Assembly: GCA_037893225.1 (NCBI GenBank)
Contig: JAZGUH010000705.1
Coordinates: 186,001-250,000, forward strand
DNA from: Hippasteria phrygiana
Taxonomy: Eukaryota; Echinodermata; Asteroidea; Valvatida; Goniasteridae
Length of the DNA: 64,000 nucleotides
Reading direction: 5' to 3'
Below the pieces are notes generated by a model that saw only the letters and a program-made list of their open reading frames with translations, had not been told where the DNA came from and made no database searches. The position numbers and the translations under genes are program-made. Below, piece after piece: positions 1 through 10,878 of the stretch. Within the stretch, counting starts at the first letter, position 1. Each line of letters starts with the position of its first letter.

Positions 1-223
1 GCCAGATCTAAGCTATCCATACATGTCAAAATTACTAAATTTGGTTGATATTTCATGCAATTATGAATGAGTAAAGCAAGTCCATACCCCAGGGAATTTG
101 ACAGGCATGGAGCAATAAATTAAAGGTAATCTGCACACAGATGGTGGCCGGGAAGAAAATAAACATTGCGAGGTTTGAATTTTCTCCACAAGTGTTAACT
201 CTAAGAAGCCGCCGATAATTGCA

Positions 224-258
224 ACATGTAGCGCCAGATCTAAGCTATCCATACATGT
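224..258. repeat. Dyad-symmetric element spanning the monomer junction (example copy)
   Basis: ACATGTA at 224-230 is the exact inverted complement of TACATGT at 252-258. Nested inside, TAGC at 229-232 is complementary to GCTA at 244-247, leaving an 11-base loop whose middle is the palindrome AGATCT (236-241). The stem is therefore imperfect, with an extra tcca on the right side. The element recurs once per monomer, including the 190-bp ones, so roughly 280 times here. A few copies break it, for example gctgtcc in the monomers at 2047 and 4787, and acatata near 43,477. Cruciform formation or protein binding is inference. Confidence 0.85.
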
Positions 259-464
259 CAAAATTACTGAATTTGGTTTATATTTCATGCAATTATGAAT
301 GAGTAAAGCAAGTCCATACCCCAGGGAATTTGACATGCATGGAGCAATAAATAGACGGTAACATGTACACAGATGTTGGCCGGAAAGAAAATAAACATTG
401 CGAGGTTTGAATTTTCTCCACAAGTGTTAACTCTAGGAAGCCGCCGATGATTGCAACATGTAGC
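233..464. repeat. Reference 232-bp monomer (type B) showing the unit's layout
   Basis: One complete representative monomer. In order it carries: half of a dyad around an AGATCT palindrome, an AT-rich stretch (caaaattactgaatttgg), the variable gtccatacccca segment, a CATGCATG palindrome, a first AATAAA (gcaataaatag), the gacggtaacatgtac segment, the gttggccggaaag segment, a second AATAAA (aaaataaac), GTTAAC, and the gccgccgatgatt end. It holds about six CpG sites. None of these elements shows evidence of function beyond conservation across the array, which recent homogenisation alone would produce. Confidence 0.95.
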
Positions 465-928
465 GCCAGATCTAAGCTATCCATACATGTCAAAATTACT
501 GAATTTGGTTGATATTTCATGCAATTATGAATGAGTAAAGCAAGTCCATACCCCAGGGAATTTGACATGCATGGAGCAATAAATAGACGGTAACATGTAC
601 ACAGATGTTGGCCGGAAAGAAAATAAACATTGCGAGGTTTGCATTTTCTCCACAAGTTTTAACTCTAGGAATCCGCCGATGATTGCAACATGTAGCGCCA
701 GATCTAAGCTATCCATACATGTCAAAATTACTGAATTTGGTTGATATTTCATGCAATTATGAATGAGTAAAGCAAGTCCATACCCCAGGGAATTTGACAT
801 GCATGGAGCAATAAATAGACGGTAACATGTACACAGATGTTGGCCGGAAAGAAAATAAACATTGCGAGGTTTGAATTTTCTCCACAAGTGTTAACTCTAG
901 GAAGCCGCCGATGATTGCAACATGTAGC

Positions 929-2509
929 GCCAGATCTAAGCTATCCATACATGTCAAAATTACTGAATTTGGTTGATATTTCATGCAATTATGAATGAGT
1001 AAAGCAAGTCCATACCCCAGGGAATTTGACAGGCATGGAGCAATAAATTAAAGGTAATCTGCACACAGATGGTGGCCGGGAAGAAAATAAACATTGCGAG
1101 GTTTGAATTTTCTCCACAAGTGTTAACTCTAAGAAGCCGCCGATAATTGCAACATGTAGCGCCAGATCTAAGCTATCCATACATGTCAAAATTACTGTAT
1201 TTGGTTTATATTTCATGCAATTTTGAATGAGTAAAGCAAGTCCATACCCCAGGGAATTTGACATGCATGGAGCAATAAATAGACGGTAACATGTACACAG
1301 ATGTTGGCCGGAAAGAAAATAAACATTGCGAGGTTTGCATTTTCTCCACAAGTTTTAACTCTAGGAATCCGCCGATGATTGCAACATGTAGCGCCAGATC
1401 TAAGCTATCCATACATGTCAAAATTACTGTATTTGGTTTATATTTCATGCAATTATGAATGAGTAAAGCACGTCATACCCTAGGGAATTTGACAGGCATG
1501 GAGCAATAAATAGAAGGTAATATGCACACAGATGTTGACAAGTGTTAACTCTAAGAAGCCGCCGATAATTGCAACATGTAGCGCCAGATCTAAGCTATCC
1601 ATACATGTCAAAATTACTGAATTTGGTTTATATTTCATGCAATTATGAATGAGTAAAGCAAGTCCATACCCCAGGGAATTTGACATGCATGGAGCAATAA
1701 ATAGACGGTAACATGTACACAGATGTTGGCCGGAAAGAAAATAAACATTGCGAGGTTTGAATTTTCTCCACAAGTGTTAACTCTAGGAAGCCGCCGATGA
1801 TTGCAACATGTAGCGCCAGATCTAAGCTATCCATACATGTCAAAATTACTGAATTTGGTTGATATTTCATGCAATTATGAATGAGTAAAGCAAGTCCATA
1901 CCCCAGGGAATTTGACATGCATGGAGCAATAAATAGACGGTAACATGTACACAGATGTTGGCCGGAAAGAAAATAAACATTGCGAGGTTTGCATTTTCTC
2001 CACAAGTTTTAACTCTAGGAATCCGCCGATGATTGCAACATGTAGCGCCAGATCTAAGCTGTCCATACATGTCAAAATTACTGTATTTGGTTTATATTTC
2101 ATGCAATTATGAATGAGTAAAGCAAGTCATACCCAAGGGAATTTGACAGGCATGGAGCAATAAATAGAAGGTAATATGCACACAGATGTTGGCCGGAAAG
2201 AAAATAAACATTGCGAGGTTTGAATTTTCTCCACAAGTTTTAACTCTAAGAAGCCGCCGATAATTGCAACATGTAGCGCCAGATCTAAGCTATCCATACA
2301 TGTCAAAATTACTGAATTTGGTTGATATTTCATGCAATTATGAATGAGTAAAGCAAGTCCATACCCCAGGGAATTTGACATGCATGGAGCAATAAATAGA
2401 CGGTAACATGTACACAGATGTTGGCCGGAAAGAAAATAAACATTGCGAGGTTTGAATTTTCTCCACAAGTTTTAACTCTAGGAAGCCGCCGATGATTGCA
2501 ACATGTAGC
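929..2509. repeat. HOR 7-mer A Cp D B C E F (1581 bp)
   Basis: Monomers start at 929, 1161, 1393 (190 bp), 1583, 1815, 2047 (231 bp) and 2278. The E monomer carries gctgtcc instead of gctatcc, a private change shared with the E at 4787. Together with the following 5-mer this forms a 12-monomer, 2740-bp unit; its first eight monomers recur at 3669-5481. Confidence 0.95.
1393..1582. repeat. 190-bp deleted monomer, type D (first of 32)
   Basis: Compared with the 231-bp class, 41 bp are missing between gatgttg and acaagtgtt, removing the ggaaagaaaataaac and tgcgaggtttg segments and one of the two AATAAA motifs. All D monomers share exactly these breakpoints, so they descend from one deletion. 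Starts of all copies: 1393, 4133, 5714, 7064, 8645, 9994, 14819, 16400, 18676, 19098, 24156, 26432, 28476, 28898, 33261, 35537, 36886, 38235, 43060, 46262, 47148, 48264, 50307, 51887, 53930, 55510, 58713, 59599, 60717, 61603, 62489, 63607. D normally follows a C-type monomer, so it marks HOR phase. Confidence 0.96.
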
Positions 2510-3668
2510 GCCAGATCTAAGCTATCCATACATGTCAAAATTACTGAATTTGGTTGATATTTCATGCAATTATGAATGAGTAAAGCAAGTCCATACCCCA
2601 GGGAATTTGACAGGCATGGAGCAATAAATTAAAGGTAATCTGCACACAGATGGTGGCCGGGAAGAAAATAAACATTGCGAGGTTTGAATTTTCTCCACAA
2701 GTGTTAACTCTAAGAAGCCGCCGATAATTGCAACATGTAGCGCCAGATCTAAGCTATCCATACATGTCAAAATTACTGAATTTGGTTTATATTTCATGCA
2801 ATTATGAATGAGTAAAGCAAGTCCATACCCCAGGGAATTTGACATGCATGGAGCAATAAATAGACGGTAACATGTACACAGATGTTGGCCGGAAAGAAAA
2901 TAAACATTGCGAGGTTTGAATTTTCTCCACAAGTGTTAACTCTAGGAAGCCGCCGATGATTGCAACATGTAGCGCCAGATCTAAGCTATCCATACATGTC
3001 AAAATTACTGAATTTGGTTGATATTTCATGCAATTATGAATGAGTAAAGCAAGTCCATACCCCAGGGAATTTGACATGCATGGAGCAATAAATAGACGGT
3101 AACATGTACACAGATGTTGGCCGGAAAGAAAATAAACATTGCGAGGTTTGCATTTTCTCCACAAGTTTTAACTCTAGGAATCCGCCGATGATTGCAACAT
3201 GTAGCGCCAGATCTAAGCTATCCATACATGTCAAAATTACTGTATTTGGTTTATATTTCATGCAATTATGAATGAGTAAAGCAAGTCATACCCAAGGGAA
3301 TTTGACAGGCATGGAGCAATAAATAGAAGGTAATATGTACACAGATGTTGGCCGGAAAGAAAATAAACATTGCGAGGTTTGAATTTTCTCCACAAGTTTT
3401 AACTCTAAGAAGCCGCCGATAATTGCAACATGTAGCGCCAGATCTAAGCTATCCATACATGTCAAAATTACTGAATTTGGTTGATATTTCATGCAATTAT
3501 GAATGAGTAAAGCAAGTCCATACCCCAGGGAATTTGACATGCATGGAGCAATAAATAGACGGTAACATGTACACAGATGTTGGCCGGAAAGAAAATAAAC
3601 ATTGCGAGGTTTGAATTTTCTCCACAAGTGTTAACTCTAGGAAGCCGCCGATGATTGCAACATGTAGC
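2510..3668. repeat. HOR 5-mer A B C E F (1159 bp)
   Basis: Monomers at 2510, 2742, 2974, 3206 (231 bp) and 3437. It corresponds to the 7-mer with the Cp and D monomers absent. The E here has taatatgtac rather than taatatgcac, and the F ends gtgtt, unlike most F copies. Confidence 0.94.
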
Positions 3669-5249
3669 GCCAGATCTAAGCTATCCATACATGTCAAAAT
3701 TACTGAATTTGGTTGATATTTCATGCAATTATGAATGAGTAAAGCAAGTCCATACCCCAGGGAATTTGACAGGCATGGAGCAATAAATTAAAGGTAATCT
3801 GCACACAGATGGTGGCCGGGAAGAAAATAAACATTGCGAGGTTTGAATTTTCTCCACAAGTTTTAACTCTAAGAAGCCGCCGATAATTGCAACATGTAGC
3901 GCCAGATCTAAGCTATCCATACATGTCAAAATTACTGTATTTGGTTTATATTTCATGCAATTTTGAATGAGTAAAGCAAGTCCATACCCCAGGGAATTTG
4001 ACATGCATGGAGCAATAAATAGACGGTAACATGTACACAGATGTTGGCCGGAAAGAAAATAAACATTGCGAGGTTTGCATTTTCTCCACAAGTTTTAACT
4101 CTAGGAATCCGCCGATGATTGCAACATGTAGCGCCAGATCTAAGCTATCCATACATGTCAAAATTACTGTATTTGGTTTATATTTCATGCAATTATGAAT
4201 GAGTAAAGCACGTCATACCCTAGGGAATTTGACAGGCATGGAGCAATAAATAGAAGGTAATATGCACACAGATGTTGACAAGTGTTAACTCTAAGAAGCC
4301 GCCGATAATTGCAACATGTAGCGCCAGATCTAAGCTATCCATACATGTCAAAATTACTGAATTTGGTTTATATTTCATGCAATTATGAATGAGTAAAGCA
4401 AGTCCATACCCCAGGGAATTTGACATGCATGGAGCAATAAATAGACGGTAACATGTACACAGATGTTGGCCGGAAAGAAAATAAACATTGCGAGGTTTGA
4501 ATTTTCTCCACAAGTGTTAACTCTAGGAAGCCGCCGATGATTGCAACATGTAGCGCCAGATCTAAGCTATCCATACATGTCAAAATTACTGAATTTGGTT
4601 GATATTTCATGCAATTATGAATGAGTAAAGCAAGTCCATACCCCAGGGAATTTGACATGCATGGAGCAATAAATAGACGGTAACATGTACACAGATGTTG
4701 GCCGGAAAGAAAATAAACATTGCGAGGTTTGCATTTTCTCCACAAGTTTTAACTCTAGGAATCCGCCGATGATTGCAACATGTAGCGCCAGATCTAAGCT
4801 GTCCATACATGTCAAAATTACTGTATTTGGTTTATATTTCATGCAATTATGAATGAGTAAAGCAAGTCATACCCAAGGGAATTTGACAGGCATGGAGCAA
4901 TAAATAGAAGGTAATATGCACACAGATGTTGGCCGGAAAGAAAATAAACATTGCGAGGTTTGAATTTTCTCCACAAGTTTTAACTCTAAGAAGCCGCCGA
5001 TAATTGCAACATGTAGCGCCAGATCTAAGCTATCCATACATGTCAAAATTACTGAATTTGGTTGATATTTCATGCAATTATGAATGAGTAAAGCAAGTCC
5101 ATACCCCAGGGAATTTGACATGCATGGAGCAATAAATAGACGGTAACATGTACACAGATGTTGGCCGGAAAGAAAATAAACATTGCGAGGTTTGAATTTT
5201 CTCCACAAGTTTTAACTCTAGGAAGCCGCCGATGATTGCAACATGTAGC
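3669..5249. repeat. HOR 7-mer A Cp D B C E F (1581 bp), second copy
   Basis: Monomers at 3669, 3901, 4133 (190 bp), 4323, 4555, 4787 (231 bp) and 5018, matching the 929-2509 unit at an offset of 2740 bp, including the gctgtcc variant in E. The A monomer differs by ending agtttt rather than agtgtt. Confidence 0.95.
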
Positions 5250-6599
5250 GCCAGATCTAAGCTATCCATACATGTCAAAATTACTGAATTTGGTTGATAT
5301 TTCATGCAATTATGAATGAGTAAAGCAAGTCCATACCCCAGGGAATTTGACAGGCATGGAGCAATAAATTAAAGGTAATCTGCACACAGATGGTGGCCGG
5401 GAAGAAAATAAACATTGCGAGGTTTGAATTTTCTCCACAAGTGTTAACTCTAAGAAGCCGCCGATAATTGCAACATGTAGCGCCAGATCTAAGCTATCCA
5501 TACATGTCAAAATTACTGTATTTGGTTTATATTTCATGCAATTTTGAATGAGTAAAGCAAGTCCATACCCCAGGGAATTTGACATGCATGGAGCAATAAA
5601 TAGACGGTAACATGTACACAGATGTTGGCCGGAAAGAAAATAAACATTGCGAGGTTTGCATTTTCTCCACAAGTTTTAACTCTAGGAATCCGCCGATGAT
5701 TGCAACATGTAGCGCCAGATCTAAGCTATCCATACATGTCAAAATTACTGTATTTGGTTTATATTTCATGCAATTATGAATGAGTAAAGCACGTCATACC
5801 CTAGGGAATTTGACAGGCATGGAGCAATAAATAGAAGGTAATATGCACACAGATGTTGACAAGTGTTAACTCTAAGAAGCCGCCGATAATTGCAACATGT
5901 AGCGCCAGATCTAAGCTATCCATACATGTCAAAATTACTGAATTTGGTTGATATTTCATGCAATTATGAATGAGTAAAGCAAGTCCATACCCCAGGGAAT
6001 TTGACATGCATGGAGCAATAAATAGACGGTAACATGTACACAGATGTTGGCCGGAAAGAAAATAAACATTGCGAGGTTTGAATTTTCTCCACAAGTTTTA
6101 ACTCTAAGAAGCCGCCGATAATTGCAACATGTAGCGCCAGATCTAAGCTATCCATACATGTCAAAAAAAACTGAATTTGGTTGATATTTCATGCAATTAT
6201 GAATGAGTAAAGCAAGTCCATACCCCAGGGAATTTGACATGCATGGAGCAATAAATAGACGGTAATATGTACACAGATGTTGGCCGGAAAGAAAATAAAC
6301 ATTGCGAGGTTTGAATTTTCTCCACAAGTGTTAACTCAAAGAAGCCGCCGATAATTGCAACATGTAGCGCCAGATCTAAGCTATCCATACATGTCAAAAT
6401 TACTGTATTTGGTTTATATTTCATGCAATTTTGAATGAGTAAAGCAAGTCATACCCTAGGGAATTTGACAGGCATGGAGCAATAAATAGAAGGTAATATG
6501 CACACAGATGTTGGCCGGAAAGAAAATAAACATTGCGAGGTTTGAATTTTCTCCACAAGTTTTAACTCTAAGAAGCCGCCGATGATTGCAACATGTAGC
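5250..6599. repeat. HOR 6-mer A Cp D I G H (1350 bp, with 1-base insertion)
   Basis: Monomers at 5250, 5482, 5714 (190 bp), 5904, 6136 (233 bp) and 6369 (231 bp). First appearance of the I G H trio that replaces B C E F. The G monomer carries an eight-A run (tcaaaaaaaactg) where others have tcaaaattactg, accounting for the extra base. H ends agtttt here. Confidence 0.94.
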
Positions 6600-8180
6600 G
6601 CCAGATCTAAGCTATCCATACATGTCAAAATTACTGAATTTGGTTGATATTTCATGCAATTATGAATGAGTAAAGCAAGTCCATACCCCAGGGAATTTGA
6701 CAGGCATGGAGCAATAAATTAAAGGTAATCTGCACACAGATGGTGGCCGGGAAGAAAATAAACATTGCGAGGTTTGAATTTTCTCCACAAGTGTTAACTC
6801 TAAGAAGCCGCCGATAATTGCAACATGTAGCGCCAGATCTAAGCTATCCATACATGTCAAAATTACTGTATTTGGTTTATATTTCATGCAATTTTGAATG
6901 AGTAAAGCAAGTCCATACCCCAGGGAATTTGACATGCATGGAGCAATAAATAGACGGTAACATGTACACAGATGTTGGCCGGAAAGAAAATAAACATTGC
7001 GAGGTTTGCATTTTCTCCACAAGTTTTAACTCTAGGAATCCGCCGATGATTGCAACATGTAGCGCCAGATCTAAGCTATCCATACATGTCAAAATTACTG
7101 TATTTGGTTTATATTTCATGCAATTATGAATGAGTAAAGCACGTCATACCCTAGGGAATTTGACAGGCATGGAGCAATAAATAGAAGGTAATATGCACAC
7201 AGATGTTGACAAGTGTTAACTCTAAGAAGCCGCCGATAATTGCAACATGTAGCGCCAGATCTAAGCTATCCATACATGTCAAAATTACTGAATTTGGTTG
7301 ATATTTCATGCAATTATGAATGAGTAAAGCAAGTCCATACCCCAGGGAATTTGACATGCATGGAGCAATAAATAGACGGTAACATGTACACAGATGTTGG
7401 CCGGAAAGAAAATAAACATTGCGAGGTTTGAATTTTCTCCACAAGTTTTAACTCTAAGAAGCCGCCGATAATTGCAACATGTAGCGCCAGATCTAAGCTA
7501 TCCATACATGTCAAAATTACTGAATTTGGTTGATATTTCATGCAATTATGAATGAGTAAAGCAAGTCCATACCCCAGGGAATTTGACATGCATGGAGCAA
7601 TAAATAGACGGTAATATGTACACAGATGTTGGCCGGAAAGAAAATAAACATTGCGAGGTTTGAATTTTCTCCACAAGTGTTAACTCAAAGAAGCCGCCGA
7701 TAATTGCAACATGTAGCGCCAGATCTAAGCTATCCATACATGTCAAAATTACTGTATTTGGTTTATATTTCATGCAATTTTGAATGAGTAAAGCAAGTCA
7801 TACCCTAGGGAATTTGACAGGCATGGAGCAATAAATAGAAGGTAATATGCACACAGATGTTGGCCGGAAAGAAAATAAACATTGCGAGGTTTGAATTTTC
7901 TCCACAAGTGTTAACTCTAAGAAGCCGCCGATGATTGCAACATGTAGCGCCAGATCTAAGCTATCCATACATGTCAAAATTACTGAATTTGGTTGATATT
8001 TCATGCAATTATGAATGAGTAAAGCAAGTCCATACCCCAGGGAATTTGACATGCATGGAGCAATAAATAGACGGTAATATGTACACAGATGTTGGCCGGA
8101 AAGAAAATAAACATTGCGAGGTTTGAATTTTCTCCACAAGTGTTAACTCTAAGAAGCCGCCGATGATTGCAACATGTAGC
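6600..8180. repeat. HOR 6-mer A Cp D I G H plus one extra K-like monomer (1581 bp)
   Basis: Monomers at 6600, 6832, 7064 (190 bp), 7254, 7486, 7718 (231 bp) and 7949. The last is an additional 232-bp monomer with gacggtaatatgtac, gtgtt, ctaagaag and gatgatt, not found in this position in the other 6-mers. It looks like a one-monomer insertion by in-register exchange. Confidence 0.92.
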
Positions 8181-9529
8181 GCCAGATCTAAGCTATCCAT
8201 ACATGTCAAAATTACTGAATTTGGTTGATATTTCATGCAATTATGAATGAGTAAAGCAAGTCCATACCCCAGGGAATTTGACAGGCATGGAGCAATAAAT
8301 TAAAGGTAATCTGCACACAGATGGTGGCCGGGAAGAAAATAAACATTGCGAGGTTTGAATTTTCTCCACAAGTGTTAACTCTAAGAAGCCGCCGATAATT
8401 GCAACATGTAGCGCCAGATCTAAGCTATCCATACATGTCAAAATTACTGTATTTGGTTTATATTTCATGCAATTTTGAATGAGTAAAGCAAGTCCATACC
8501 CCAGGGAATTTGACATGCATGGAGCAATAAATAGACGGTAACATGTACACAGATGTTGGCCGGAAAGAAAATAAACATTGCGAGGTTTGCATTTTCTCCA
8601 CAAGTTTTAACTCTAGGAATCCGCCGATGATTGCAACATGTAGCGCCAGATCTAAGCTATCCATACATGTCAAAATTACTGTATTTGGTTTATATTTCAT
8701 GCAATTATGAATGAGTAAAGCACGTCATACCCTAGGGAATTTGACAGGCATGGAGCAATAAATAGAAGGTAATATGCACACAGATGTTGACAAGTGTTAA
8801 CTCTAAGAAGCCGCCGATAATTGCAACATGTAGCGCCAGATCTAAGCTATCCATACATGTCAAAATTACTGAATTTGGTTGATATTTCATGCAATTATGA
8901 ATGAGTAAAGCAAGTCCATACCCCAGGGAATTTGACATGCATGGAGCAATAAATAGACGGTAACATGTACACAGATGTTGGCCGGAAAGAAAATAAACAT
9001 TGCGAGGTTTGAATTTTCTCCACAAGTTTTAACTCTAAGAAGCCGCCGATAATTGCAACATGTAGCGCCAGATCTAAGCTATCCATACATGTCAAAATTA
9101 CTGAATTTGGTTGATATTTCATGCAATTATGAATGAGTAAAGCAAGTCCATACCCCAGGGAATTTGACATGCATGGAGCAATAAATAGACGGTAATATGT
9201 ACACAGATGTTGGCCGGAAAGAAAATAAACATTGCGAGGTTTGAATTTTCTCCACAAGTGTTAACTCAAAGAAGCCGCCGATAATTGCAACATGTAGCGC
9301 CAGATCTAAGCTATCCATACATGTCAAAATTACTGTATTTGGTTTATATTTCATGCAATTTTGAATGAGTAAAGCAAGTCATACCCTAGGGAATTTGACA
9401 GGCATGGAGCAATAAATAGAAGGTAATATGCACACAGATGTTGGCCGGAAAGAAAATAAACATTGCGAGGTTTGAATTTTCTCCACAAGTGTTAACTCTA
9501 AGAAGCCGCCGATGATTGCAACATGTAGC
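8181..9529. repeat. HOR 6-mer A Cp D I G H (1349 bp)
   Basis: Monomers at 8181, 8413, 8645 (190 bp), 8835, 9067 and 9299 (231 bp). A standard example of the 6-mer: G has actcaaagaag and H ends gtgtt, ctaagaag, gatgatt. Confidence 0.95.
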
Positions 9530-10878
9530 GCCAGATCTAAGCTATCCATACATGTCAAAATTACTGAATTTGGTTGATATTTCATGCAATTATGAATGAG
9601 TAAAGCAAGTCCATACCCCAGGGAATTTGACAGGCATGGAGCAATAAATTAAAGGTAATCTGCACACAGATGGTGGCCGGGAAGAAAATAAACATTGCGA
9701 GGTTTGAATTTTCTCCACAAGTGTTAACTCTAAGAAGCCGCCGATAATTGCAACATGTAGCGCCAGATCTAAGCTATCCATACATGTCAAAATTACTGTA
9801 TTTGGTTTATATTTCATGCAATTTTGAATGAGTAAAGCAAGTCCATACCCCAGGGAATTTGACATGCATGGAGCAATAAATAGACGGTAACATGTACACA
9901 GATGTTGGCCGGAAAGAAAATAAACATTGCGAGGTTTGCATTTTCTCCACAAGTTTTAACTCTAGGAATCCGCCGATGATTGCAACATGTAGCGCCAGAT
10001 CTAAGCTATCCATACATGTCAAAATTACTGTATTTGGTTTATATTTCATGCAATTATGAATGAGTAAAGCACGTCATACCCTAGGGAATTTGACAGGCAT
10101 GGAGCAATAAATAGAAGGTAATATGCACACAGATGTTGACAAGTGTTAACTCTAAGAAGCCGCCGATAATTGCAACATGTAGCGCCAGATCTAAGCTATC
10201 CATACATGTCAAAATTACTGAATTTGGTTGATATTTCATGCAATTATGAATGAGTAAAGCAAGTCCATACCCCAGGGAATTTGACATGCATGGAGCAATA
10301 AATAGACGGTAACATGTACACAGATGTTGGCCGGAAAGAAAATAAACATTGCGAGGTTTGAATTTTCTCCACAAGTTTTAACTCTAGGAAGCCGCCGATG
10401 ATTGCAACATGTAGCGCCAGATCTAAGCTATCCATACATGTCAAAATTACTGAATTTTGTTGATATTTCATGCAATTATGAATGAGTAAAGCAAGTCCAT
10501 ACCCCAGGGAATTTGACATGCATGGAGCAATAAATAGACGGTAATATGTACACAGATGTTGGCCGGAAAGAAAATAAACATTACGAGGTTTGAATTTTCT
10601 CCACAAGTGTTAACTCTAAGAAGCCGCCGATAATTGCAACATGTAGCGCCAGATCTAAGCTATCCATACATGTCAAAATTACTGTATTTGGTTTATATTT
10701 CATGCAATTTTGAATGAGTAAAGCAAGTCATACCCCAGGGAATTTGACAGGCTTGGAGCAATAAATAGAAGGTAATATGCACACAGATGTTGGCCGGAAA
10801 GAAAATAAACATTGCGAGGTTTGAATTTTCTCCACAAGTTTTAACTCTAGGAAGCCGCCGATGATTGCAACATGTAGC
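9530..10878. repeat. HOR 6-mer A Cp D F K J (1349 bp)
   Basis: Monomers at 9530, 9762, 9994 (190 bp), 10184, 10416 and 10648 (231 bp). Same length and order as the A Cp D I G H unit, but with the homologous set F K J. K here has gaattttgttga and cattacgagg; J has caggcttgg and gtcataccccaggg. The two 6-mers look like divergent versions of one ancestral unit. Confidence 0.93.

Larger units (their letters stand above)
1..928. repeat. HOR block: A B C F
   Basis: Four 232-bp monomers at 1, 233, 465 and 697. The first is type A with a private tactaaat (tactgaat elsewhere). The block resembles the 5-mer A B C E F lacking its 231-bp E monomer; the F here ends gtgtt/ctaggaag. Confidence 0.93.

Noticed and set aside
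61..423. Minus-strand open reading frames of 66-125 codons repeating across the whole window (this one is 120 codons).
   Set aside because: They recur once per monomer as a by-product of the repeat. A 232-bp period is not a multiple of three, so the same DNA is read in two different frames within one frame run. Lengths change with monomer type, no family is recognisable, and the 190-bp deletion truncates them freely.
233..464. Promoter or origin function for the AT-rich segment caaaattactgaatttgg.
   Set aside because: Short imperfect dyad in AT-rich DNA; no additional signal supports a specific function.
1393..1582. The 41-bp absence as an assembly or sequencing error.
   Set aside because: It recurs 32 times with identical breakpoints and always in a consistent neighbour context, so it is a real monomer class.
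1867..2070. Frame in a second phase (67 codons, also 4607-4810).
   Set aside because: It exists only where the gctgtcc variant of the E monomer removes a stop; a shadow of the repeat.
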